A stretch of DNA of 64,000 nucleotides from contig JACKFA010000009.1 of assembly GCA_020632715.1 (NCBI GenBank), forward strand, positions 310,001 through 374,000, in the 5' to 3' direction. This document shows positions 57,173 to 64,000 of this stretch, in pieces. Source of the DNA: Deltaproteobacteria bacterium (GTDB lineage Bacteria > Myxococcota_A > UBA9042 > PHBI01). The notes under the pieces are model-generated. The model was not told the origin of the DNA. It did not search any database and saw nothing but the letters and a program-made list of their open reading frames with translations. How positions within the stretch are numbered: the first letter of the stretch is position 1; each line of letters begins with the position of its first letter. Made by a program: the position numbers and the translations under genes.

Positions 57173-57460
57173 GTGAACAAGACGGAGCTCGTGAAGGCGG
57201 TCGCGGAGGAGTCGGGGCTCGCGCAGCGCGTCGTGGCGCAGGTGCTCGACGCGCTCTTCGACGAGCGCGCGGGCGCGATCCCGCGGGCGCTCGGGCGCGG
57301 CGAGGCGGTCGCCATCCGGGGCTTCGGCACCTTCGAGGCGCGGGAGCGCGGCCCGAGGCTCGCCCGCAACCCGGGGACGGGCGCGCCCGTGCAGCTCCCG
57401 GCGGAGCGGCGCCCGGCGTGGCGCCCCGCGCCCGGGCTCAAGCGCCGCATCAACGACTGA
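57173..57460 (+). CDS. HU/IHF-family DNA-binding protein
   Basis: The 95-residue protein has the two N-terminal helices (NKTELVKAVAEESGLAQRVVAQVLDALFDE) and the beta-arm region GFGTFEARERGPRLARNPGTG, ending in the Pro-rich arm and final helix LKRRIND. It is a histone-like protein that binds and bends DNA in the nucleoid. The usual Pro at the arm tip (RNPQTG) is kept. The Arg/Pro-rich arm is longer in Pro and Arg than most. The GTG at 57173 was chosen because it starts at the family's first residue. It is divergent from pgsA. Confidence 0.9.
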   Translation: MNKTELVKAVAEESGLAQRVVAQVLDALFDERAGAIPRALGRGEAVAIRGFGTFEARERGPRLARNPGTGAPVQLPAERRPAWRPAPGLKRRIND

Positions 57461-57524
57461 CGATGGGCCCGGCCTGGCGGGTCGCCGCCCGCCGCCGCGC
57501 TCGCATGCTGCACCGCACAACGAC

Positions 57525-57551
57525 GAAGGGCCGCCCATGGGGCGACCCTTC
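57525..57551. terminator. Strong hairpin between convergent genes, flanked by 19-bp direct repeats
   Basis: GAAGGGCCGCCC (57525-57536) and GGGCGACCCTTC (57540-57551) pair at 11 of 12 positions around a 3-base loop. The sequence CATGYTGCRCCGCACAAYG occurs on both sides at 57504-57522 and 57560-57578. It lies between the HU-like and HEAT-repeat genes, which converge, so it may end both transcripts. Confidence 0.5.
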
Positions 57552-57593
57552 ACGCGTTTCATGTTGCGCCGCACAATGCCCGGCGCGCGCCCC

Positions 57594-59285
57594 TCACGGC
57601 CGGCGCGAGAGGTAGCTCCCGACGCAGTGGAGCTCGTCGCGCCAGAAGAGGTCCTTCTCCTCGAGCGTGCCCTCGAGGTCGAGGAGGCGCTTGCCGGTCT
57701 TCGCGTCGCCGAGGCGCGTCAGCACCGTCAGCGCGAAGCGCTTCGTGTCGACCTCCTCCTTCGCGGAGCCCGTGAACGCCTCGTACGCGGCGTCGAGCGC
57801 GCGCTGGCGGTCGCCGAGCCGGCCGCGCGCGAGCATCGCGAGGGCCTTGACCTTCTGGTCCTGGTTGTCGCCCTTGAGCTTCTTCAGGTAACAGGACTCG
57901 TTGTCCTTGCACTCGCGGACGCCGTTCCAGAGGTAGCCGTCGAGCTTGTCGAGGGTCATCTGGAAGGCGGCCTTGTCCTCCTTCGCGTAGGCGAGCTTCT
58001 GCATGAGCTCGGCCTTCTGCGCGTCCTCGGCGGACTTCACCTCGGCCTCGAGCTCGCCGAGCGCCTTGTCGAACTCGTCGCGCTTCGCCTTCACGTCGTC
58101 CGTCGCGGCCTTGATGTCGGCCTCGATCTCGGTCAGGTGGGCGTCGTCGAGGGCGAGTGCGAGGTACTGGAGGAGCGGGCGCTTGAACGCCTCGCTCGTC
58201 TCGGTCTTGTAGGCGTCGATGAGCGCCGCCTGCGCCGCGTCCGTGCCGATCATCGCGAGCGCCGTCGCCGCGTTCAGGCGCTGGTTCACGGTGTCCATCG
58301 CCTTGTCCTTCAGGATGGCGGTGAGCTGCTCGACGGCGGCGTCCGTGCCGACCTGCGCGATCCCGAAGACGGCCACCTTCAGGCGGTTCCGCTGCCCGGC
58401 GGTCCACTGATCCATCGCCTTGTCGCTGACGCCGACGGGCGGGGCGAGGTCCTCCGCCATGTTCTTCGCGAGCGGCTGGGCGATCATCGGGTCGAGGCTG
58501 TCGGCGAGGAGCTGCACGGTCTTCGGGCCGAAGCGGGTCTCCCAGTCCTGGACGCCGATCTGGCGCGTGAACTCGCGCACCTCGGGGGCGTCGCCCGTGA
58601 GCACCTTCAGCGCGGCCTCGGGCACGCCGGTGCCGATCTCGGCGAGGGCGCGGCGCGCGTCGCGGTACACCTCGAAGCCCTTGTTCGTGCGCAGGTAGAC
58701 GGCCTTCAGGAGCGCGGGCACCGCCTTCTCGCTCCGCATCTTGCCGAGCTCCTGGATGGCGCGCGCGGTGACCTCGACGCCCTGGAGGTTCGCGTCGGCG
58801 TCCGCGAGCTTCACGAGGGCGTCCTCGAGGCTCTTCGGCTCCTCGATGGCGAGCAGCGCGTTGAGCGCGGCCTCGCGGTTGCCGATCATCGCGTCGTCCG
58901 TGAGGATCTTCAGGAGGTCCTCCTTCATCTCCTTCATCTTCCAGTCGGCGATGATGGTCGCGGCGAGCTTCGCCTGGGTCGTCGAGCGGAGCGCCATGCG
59001 GAGGATGTCGGCGGCGCCGGCGCGGTCGCCGATCTCCTTCGTGGTCTGGAGCACGGCCTCCTGGAACTGGCCGTCCTCGTAGAGCTTCTTCAACACCGGG
59101 AGGGCGGCGCTGCAGCGCAGCTGCGACACCTTGCGCATCGCGCGGTCGATGTCGGCCGACTTCTCGAGCTGCTGCGTCCAGTACTCGCAGGTGTCTTCCT
59201 CACCCTTGAAGCACCCGCTCGCCGTGACGGCCATCACGCCGGCGATCGCGAGGGTTGCAGCGGCAGCGGCGTTCCACGTCTTCAT
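57594..59285 (-). CDS. HEAT-repeat lipoprotein of unknown function
   Basis: The 563-residue protein has a lipobox (AVTASGC, Cys near residue 25) and then is almost entirely helical. Repeated pairs of helices with Ala/Leu cores and 'ALPVLLKAVYL' or 'AAVEQLTAILKD' type motifs are typical of HEAT repeats, and about eight repeats can be seen. An acidic/Lys-rich coiled coil lies near residues 390-450 (KRDEFDKALGELEAEVKSAED). A role as a scaffold or docking protein on the outer or inner membrane surface is inferred. The ATG is preceded by a purine-rich stretch. The gene is convergent with the HU-like gene. Confidence 0.78.
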   Translation of the reverse strand: MKTWNAAAAATLAIAGVMAVTASGCFKGEEDTCEYWTQQLEKSADIDRAMRKVSQLRCSAALPVLKKLYEDGQFQEAVLQTTKEIGDRAGAADILRMALRSTTQAKLAATIIADWKMKEMKEDLLKILTDDAMIGNREAALNALLAIEEPKSLEDALVKLADADANLQGVEVTARAIQELGKMRSEKAVPALLKAVYLRTNKGFEVYRDARRALAEIGTGVPEAALKVLTGDAPEVREFTRQIGVQDWETRFGPKTVQLLADSLDPMIAQPLAKNMAEDLAPPVGVSDKAMDQWTAGQRNRLKVAVFGIAQVGTDAAVEQLTAILKDKAMDTVNQRLNAATALAMIGTDAAQAALIDAYKTETSEAFKRPLLQYLALALDDAHLTEIEADIKAATDDVKAKRDEFDKALGELEAEVKSAEDAQKAELMQKLAYAKEDKAAFQMTLDKLDGYLWNGVRECKDNESCYLKKLKGDNQDQKVKALAMLARGRLGDRQRALDAAYEAFTGSAKEEVDTKRFALTVLTRLGDAKTGKRLLDLEGTLEEKDLFWRDELHCVGSYLSRRP

Positions 59286-59579
59286 CTCGAGCCTCGTTCG
59301 CGTCCGTGGGGGCCCCGGGCGGCGCGACGACGCCGCTCTGGACGTGCACGGGGTTAGCGCGGGCGCGCGCCGCGGTCAACCACGGACGCGGAGGCCCGCG
59401 AGCGCGGCTCCGGCCGACCTCAGCGCGAACCGCCGAGGACGAAATCCTCGTCCCCTCGGGTTACAAATTTGCGGCCGCGTCGAGGCGGCGGTGAATCATG
59501 CCGACCACCTCGCGTCCCAAGCCGCGACGATCGGGACCGCACGACGCGGGCCCACGGAGATAACCCGGAGGTTAGTTAG

Positions 59580-60068
59580 ATGACGAAGCGACGGTTCACC
59601 CTTGGGCTCGCGTTCCTCACGACCATCGCGCTCGGCGGCTCGGCCCTCGCCGCGGAGCCGACCATCCAGCAGAAGCAGGCGGAGATGAAGACCGCCATCA
59701 CGGGGCTCGACATCTCCGTGAAGGGCGAGCGGGTCGCGTTCACGAACCGCGGCCGCCGCGACGTGGTCCTCTTCGCGCACCAGGGCAAGAAGGACGTGGT
59801 CGCGCAGCTCAAGAAGGCCTACGACACGAAGCGCACGCTGCCGAACGGCTACAAGGTGATCGGCTGGGCGTCCATCCGCGCGACGCACACCTACACGTTC
59901 ACCCTCGAGAAGGACAAGTCCGAGTCGGTCGTGGCCGAGGTCGGTGGCGACGACGCCAGCGCCCAGATCAAGCTCTGGGGAGTGACCCACAAGCTGCACG
60001 CCCCGCGGAAGCCGCTCTACCTCGTCCCGCGGCGCTACGCGCCCGCGACGACGACCGGGATGCGGTAG
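59580..60068 (+). CDS. Small secreted protein of unknown function
   Basis: The 162-residue protein has a signal peptide (about residues 1-24, cleaved after SALA) and then a mature domain of about 135 residues. It has a Lys/Gln-rich first helix and beta strands (GERVAFTNRGRRDVVLFAH, HTYTFTLEKDKSESVVAEVGG). No cysteine is present and no family was recognised. GGAGG lies 8 nt before the ATG. The preceding 294-bp gap shows no gene but contains a short stem-loop (CGAGGACGAAATCCTCG near 59434). The downstream region has several hairpins. Confidence 0.6.
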   Translation: MTKRRFTLGLAFLTTIALGGSALAAEPTIQQKQAEMKTAITGLDISVKGERVAFTNRGRRDVVLFAHQGKKDVVAQLKKAYDTKRTLPNGYKVIGWASIRATHTYTFTLEKDKSESVVAEVGGDDASAQIKLWGVTHKLHAPRKPLYLVPRRYAPATTTGMR

Positions 60069-60126
60069 CCCGCGCGCGCTCGGCCCGGGGGCCGGCGCTC
60101 GCGGCGCCGGACTCCACGACGCAGCG

Positions 60127-60194
60127 CTCCCGGGTTGCCCCTCGGGAGAAGCACCGACGCGGATTCGCAGCCACCGGGGCGTGACAACGCCCCG
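60127..60194. repeat. Two stem-loops downstream of the secreted-protein gene
   Basis: CTCCCG (60127-60132) pairs with CGGGAG (60143-60148). CGGGGCGT (60175-60182) pairs perfectly with ACGCCCCG (60187-60194) around GACA. With the terminator at 60252 this makes a three-hairpin region of about 155 bases that could be a structured 3' UTR or a small RNA. Confidence 0.4.
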
Positions 60195-60251
60195 AGGCGC
60201 CGCGAGTCGCCGGCCTCCGTGCGCCGTGACGACGACGACCCGATGAGATGA

Positions 60252-60287
60252 CGAAGGCCCTGCTCTCGAGCGGGGCCTTCGCGTTTT
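60252..60287 (+). terminator. Intrinsic terminator
   Basis: CGAAGGCCC (60252-60260) pairs with GGGCCTTCG (60273-60281), with an inner stem GCTC/GAGC (60262-60265 and 60268-60271). It is followed by CGTTTT, making it the clearest rho-independent terminator in the window. It would end transcripts from the plus-strand secreted-protein gene and lies just before the convergent GH18 gene. Confidence 0.7.
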
Positions 60288-61914
60288 CAGGCGGGCGCGC
60301 CGCCGCGGCGACGGCGGACCGCGCCGAGCGCCGCGAGCGCGAGGAGCGCGGCGAGCCCCTCGACCGGCGCGCCGCCGCCGGCGCAGCCCCCCTCGTCGAC
60401 GAGGGACTTCGCGGCCACGTCGCGCGTCGGGTGGCCGGCGAGCACGCTCGGCGCGACGTGGACGGGGTCCTGGGGCGGGAGGGTGTCGACGCCGCCGATG
60501 GCGTCGGAGCCGGCGCCCGTGTCCGCGGCGACGACGGTGTCCGGCGCGGGGGACGTGTCGGCGGGGGGCGTCCACGTGTCCTCGACGGCCTCGGCGACCG
60601 GCTCGGCGCTCGGCTCGGGCGAGGGCTCCGGGCCCGGCTCGGGGCCGGGCTCAGGCCCCGGCTCGGGGCCCGGATCGACGGTGCCGGTCACGAAGACGTC
60701 GTCGATGGCGTTCCAGAGGTCCGGGTAGGCGCCCTCGTAGCCCAGCGCCCAGATGCCGACGCCGCCGAGGTCCACCTCGTCGACGTAGGCGATCTTCGCC
60801 TTGAAGCTCCGGTAGTCGTCGTACCAGCGCTGGAGCGTCTGGCCGCCGCTCGGCTTGTGGTAGTACGTGCTCGACGTGTGCTCCTCGTAGAGGCGCCCGT
60901 AGGTCTCCACCTCGGCCTCGGCGTTCTTGTAGAGGAGAGTCGCGCCCGAGCCGGACGACGTCGTCGGCACGTTCGTCGACGCGACGGCCCAGCTGCGCCC
61001 GTACCAGGGGAGCCCGATGACGACCTTGCGGCGGTTCTCGACGCCGCCCCACGTCAGGTAGTCGTCGATGGTCCACTTCACGCAATACGTCGACCACGGC
61101 GAGCCGCCGTCGAGCGGCGACGTGGGGCCGGGGTTGCCGCCGCTCCAGTAGTAGCCGTAGGCCATGACCATGATGCCGTCGGTGTTCGCGAGCAGCACGT
61201 CGTAGTCGTAGGCGCCGTTCCAGTCGACCGAGGGGCCGGCGAGGCTGACGTGGCCTGGGCCGCCGTTCGGCTGCGCCGCGGTCATCGCCTGCTTGAGCTC
61301 CGTCATGAACGCGACGAAGCCGTCGCGCCCGGAGCGCGGGACGAACTCGAAGTCGATGTTGACGCCGTCGGCGCCGCCCGAGACGACGAGGTCGACGAGG
61401 TTCGAGATGGCGTTCGCGCGGTTCGTGGGGCTGTTGACGAGCGTCGCGATGCTGGTCCCGTCGAAGTTCGTGACGGTCACCACGAGCTTCACGCCGTGCG
61501 CGTGGGCCTGCGTCACGATGGCGCTCGTGGTGGCGCCGCCCCAGCCGTTCTTGTCGGTGATGTTCCCGGCGCTGTTCATGTTGACCGAGAACCACATCAT
61601 CACGGTGAGGAGATCCCAGCGCGCCGGCACGTAGGGCGAGGTCGCCGTGTACGACCAGTACGGCAGGTAGCCCCACACCTCGCGCGAGACGGCGGGGCCG
61701 TTCTCCTTCCGGATGTGCGCGGGCGGCGACACCGCGGGGGGCGTGGTCGGCGCGACCTCGAGGAGCCGCTGCTCGGGCTCGAGATCGCGGTGGCCGACCG
61801 GCTCGCGGGCGGGCACGCCGGGGAGCCCGTCGAAGGGACGTCCGCGTGGACGACGCCGCCGAGCGCGACGAGCGCCGCGCACGCGATCGGGAGAAAGATC
61901 CGCGGGATCCGCAT
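60287..61914 (-). CDS. GH18-family secreted glycosidase with MYXO-CTERM tail, apparent frameshift after signal peptide
   Basis: The catalytic frame (60287 to about 61830) has a GH18 barrel: VWGYLPYWSYT, ADGVNIDFEFVP with the catalytic Glu, IMVMAYGYYWSGGNPGP and KVVIGLPWYGRSW. The best start is an ATG at 61914 with GGAGG upstream and a clear signal peptide (MRIPRIFLPIACAALVALG), but it is in another frame. The two would join if one base were added near 61833-61838 (ADVP then FDGLPG). As written, the signal frame stops after 104 residues. After the barrel come a Pro-Glu repeat linker and GGCAGGG plus a hydrophobic stretch and RRRR, the MYXO-CTERM signal. It resembles chitinase or SleL-type glucosaminidases. 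It may be a pseudogene or a sequencing error. Confidence 0.8.
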
Positions 61915-62120
61915 TCTTGGGGCCTCCTTCGAGGCCGGCAGGCTGGCACCGAGCGGGCGCTCGTGTCAACGATCCGCCGCGAGGGCCCGCGCGTGGCGCC
62001 CCGATCGGCGGCCGGGTCCGCGCGGTGACGCGGGCGCGTCGTCGCCGTGGCGCGGGGCCTGCGCGTATGCTAGAGGCAGTCCCCTCGAGTCGAGTCGGTC
62101 GAGACAAGGACGGTTCTCAG

Positions 62121-63149
62121 GTGTCACGGGCCCCCATCGCCGTGCTGGCCATCGGCGGAGACGCGCTCTTCCGCCCGGGCGACGCCGGCACGCACCGCGA
62201 TCAGGTGCGAGGCGCCCGCCGCGCGGCGCGCGCGGTGGCGACGCTCGTGCGCGAGGGCTACCGCGTGGTCGCGGTGCACGGGAGCCGCCCGCAGCTCGGC
62301 CGCGAGCTCGTCCGGAACGAGGAGTCGTCGACAAAGCTCCCGCCGCAGCCGCTCGACGTCTGCGTCGCGGCGACGCAGGGCGCGCTCGGCTACCTCGTGG
62401 CGACGGAGTCGCGGAACGAGCTGCGCCGCCTGCGGATCGATCGCCCGGTGACGAGCCTGCTGACGTGGACGCTCGTGGGCCTCGACGACCCGGCGTTCCA
62501 GCACCCGACGCTCCCGGTGGGCCCGACGCTGCCGACGTGGCGCGCGAAGGCGCTCATGCGGCCGGGGGAGGCCCACTACACCGAGCACGCCGGCCAGGGC
62601 TGGCGGCGCGTGGTGTCGAGCCCGGAGCCGATCGAGATCCTGAACCTCGACGCGGTCGAGGCGCTCCTCGATCGCGGGCACGTGGTGCTCGCGTCGGGCG
62701 GCGGCGGGATCCCGGTCGCGGTGGACGCGCGCGGGCAGCTCATCGGGGTCGAGGCGGTCGTCGACACCGACCGGGCCGCGTCGCTGCTCGCGCAGCACCT
62801 CGGCGCGGAGCTCCTGTGCTTCCTGACCGGGGTCGACCAGCTCTACGCGAGCTTCGGGCGCACGGACCAGCGCGCCATCGAGCGCGTGAGCTCGACCGAG
62901 CTGCGCGCGCTGAACGAGGCCGGGCACGTCCCCGCGGACGGCGTCGGCATCAAGGTCGAGGCGGCGCTCGAGTTCGTCGAGGACGGCGGTCTCCGCGCGG
63001 TCGTGACGAGCCCGTCGCGCCTCGCGGCGGCGCTGGCCGATCGCGCCGGCACGCGCGTGATGCGCGTCGTCGAGGACGGCCACGTCCGTCGCCAGCTGAA
63101 CCTGTTCCCGCTCCCCGGCAACGGGGAGCTCGCCGAGGAAGAGCTCTAG
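62121..63149 (+). CDS. Divergent carbamate kinase-like protein
   Basis: The 342-residue protein is close to carbamate kinase in overall order: IAVLAIGGDALF, VVAVHGSRPQLG, CVAATQGALGYLV, HPTLPVGPT, VLASGGGGIPV, GVEAVVDTDRAASLLAQHL and LTGVDQLYASFG. Several conserved residues differ: GGN is GGD, HGNGPQ is HGSRPQ, and the Lys of the usual DKD motif is Thr. It could therefore be a weakened or altered enzyme. Carbamate kinase makes ATP from carbamoyl phosphate in arginine breakdown. The GTG at 62121 was chosen because the family starts a few residues before the first strand; an upstream ATG at 62067 sits in a -10-like TATGCT. It is 53 bp upstream of the ornithine carbamoyltransferase gene and probably co-transcribed. 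Confidence 0.82.
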   Translation: MSRAPIAVLAIGGDALFRPGDAGTHRDQVRGARRAARAVATLVREGYRVVAVHGSRPQLGRELVRNEESSTKLPPQPLDVCVAATQGALGYLVATESRNELRRLRIDRPVTSLLTWTLVGLDDPAFQHPTLPVGPTLPTWRAKALMRPGEAHYTEHAGQGWRRVVSSPEPIEILNLDAVEALLDRGHVVLASGGGGIPVAVDARGQLIGVEAVVDTDRAASLLAQHLGAELLCFLTGVDQLYASFGRTDQRAIERVSSTELRALNEAGHVPADGVGIKVEAALEFVEDGGLRAVVTSPSRLAAALADRAGTRVMRVVEDGHVRRQLNLFPLPGNGELAEEEL

Positions 63150-63202
63150 CTCTGGCAGAGCGCCCCGGCTCGCGCACCGTCACCGCACCCGAGGCCCGCA
63201 GC

Positions 63203-64000
63203 ATGAAGCATCTCATCCGCATCCCCGACTGGTCGGTCGCCGAGGTGGCCGACGTGTTGCGCCTCGCCGCGGAGGTGAAGGCGGAGCCGAAGCGGTTCCG
63301 GAAGGCGCTCGACGGGCAGACGCTCGCGATGATCTTCCAGAAGTCGTCGACGCGGACGCGCGTGTCGTTCGAGGTGGGGATGCACCAGCTCGGCGGGACG
63401 GCGCTCTTCCTGTCGTCGCGGGACATCCAGCTCGGGCGAGGCGAGCCCATCAGCGACACGGCGCAGGTGCTGTCGCGCTACGTCGACGGGATCATGGCGC
63501 GGACGTACGCGCACGCGGACGTGGTGGGGCTCGCGGAGCACGGCACGGTCCCGGTCATCAACGGGCTCACGGACTTCAACCACCCGTGCCAGGCGCTCGC
63601 CGACCTGCAGACGATCCAGGAGCGCCTCGGGGACCTCGCCGGGAAGAAGCTCACGTACGTCGGCGACGGCAACAACATGGCGCACTCGCTGATGATGGCG
63701 GCGGTGCGGACGGGGATGCACTTCGCGTGCGCGAGCCCGCGCAACTACACGATGGACGCGGACTACGTGGCGCTCGCGAGGGAGCTCGCGGAGGAGACGG
63801 GCGCCACGGTGACGGAGACGGACTCGCCGAGCGAGGGCGTGGCGGGGGCGCACGTCGTGTACACGGACGTCTGGGCGTCGATGGGTCAGGAGGCCGAGCA
63901 GGCCGAGCGCGTCGTGGCCTTCGCGGGTTTCCAGGTCGACGAGGCGCTGATGGAGAAGGCGCACGCGGACAGCATCTTCCTCCACTGCCTCCCGGCGCAC
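63203..64000 (+). CDS. argF: Ornithine carbamoyltransferase, 3' partial
   Basis: The 266 visible residues carry the family motifs FQKSSTRTRVSFEVG (carbamoyl-phosphate binding), GRGEPISDTAQVLSRY, DFNHPCQALADL (the HPCQ motif) and FLHCLPAH at the very end of the window, where the coding sequence is cut off. The enzyme joins ornithine and carbamoyl phosphate to make citrulline, or runs in reverse in the arginine deiminase pathway (then called arcB). The carbamate kinase-like neighbour fits either route. GAGG lies near 63191, 8 nt before the ATG. Confidence 0.95.
   Translation, partial: MKHLIRIPDWSVAEVADVLRLAAEVKAEPKRFRKALDGQTLAMIFQKSSTRTRVSFEVGMHQLGGTALFLSSRDIQLGRGEPISDTAQVLSRYVDGIMARTYAHADVVGLAEHGTVPVINGLTDFNHPCQALADLQTIQERLGDLAGKKLTYVGDGNNMAHSLMMAAVRTGMHFACASPRNYTMDADYVALARELAEETGATVTETDSPSEGVAGAHVVYTDVWASMGQEAEQAERVVAFAGFQVDEALMEKAHADSIFLHCLPAH

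Noticed and set aside
61915..62120. Extension of the carbamate kinase-like frame upstream of 62121 (open from 61713)
   Set aside because: The upstream part is Arg/Ala-rich, overlaps the divergent GH18 start region and contains a -10-like box at 62066; a start at 62121 fits the family.

Overview
This 64 kb window of very GC-rich DNA looks like the chromosome of a member of the Myxococcota (order not resolved). Three proteins end in a MYXO-CTERM type sorting tail (Cys, hydrophobic stretch, Arg cluster). There is also a sigma-54 activator with an FHA-like N-terminus, a Ser/Thr kinase with a DWG loop fused to a propeller, many large lipoproteins, and an OmpA protein with thrombospondin type 3 repeats. 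No phage, transposase, CRISPR array, rRNA or tRNA was seen.

Layout. 0-9 kb: a sigma-54 activator, a perfect 11-bp inverted repeat, a sigma-54 promoter and a 1154-residue Ala-rich coiled-coil/membrane protein form what looks like a self-contained regulated module; a kinase-propeller protein converges on it. 9-15 kb: an AI-2E family permease behind a second sigma-54 promoter, a 5'-3' exonuclease, a MoxR ATPase plus VWA pair, and a PP2C-like protein fused to a cyclic-nucleotide-binding domain. 15-21 kb: a 157-bp palindromic element, DsbD, a beta-helix/collagen-like surface protein and a LuxR-type regulator. 21-32 kb: PutA, a small membrane-anchored protein, quinone oxidoreductase, L,D-transpeptidase, a MlaC-like protein and a two-domain PlsB-like acyltransferase. 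32.1-32.6 kb: a nest of inverted CCACGGAG-type repeats with no gene. 32.6-46 kb: envelope genes (OmpA/TSP3, a beta-barrel, a class A PBP, TatB and an extended TatC), an operon of lipoproteins and membrane proteins, a lipoprotein with a metal-binding motif and a Cys-cluster protein. 46-54 kb: an amidase with an inserted golvesin-like domain, then a lipid-glycosylation operon (GtrA, GT21) behind a third sigma-54 promoter, a membrane protein and a DsbA-like lipoprotein. 54-64 kb: a hydrolase lipoprotein, PgsA, an HU-like protein, a HEAT-repeat lipoprotein, a GH18 protein, a divergent carbamate kinase and the start of ornithine carbamoyltransferase.

Most genes serve the envelope: peptidoglycan synthesis and remodelling (PBP, L,D-transpeptidase, amidase, GH18), lipid synthesis and transport (PlsB, PgsA, GT21, MlaC-like), protein export and folding (Tat, DsbD, DsbA-like) and surface proteins. 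Regulation is marked by three sigma-54 promoters with exact -24/-12 spacing and by several sigma-70-type -10 boxes lying only 6-9 nt before start codons, which suggests leaderless transcripts.

Two genes (tatB and the GH18 gene) carry single-base frame changes; these could be assembly errors or real lesions. All assignments come from reading motifs by eye; no database search was possible.
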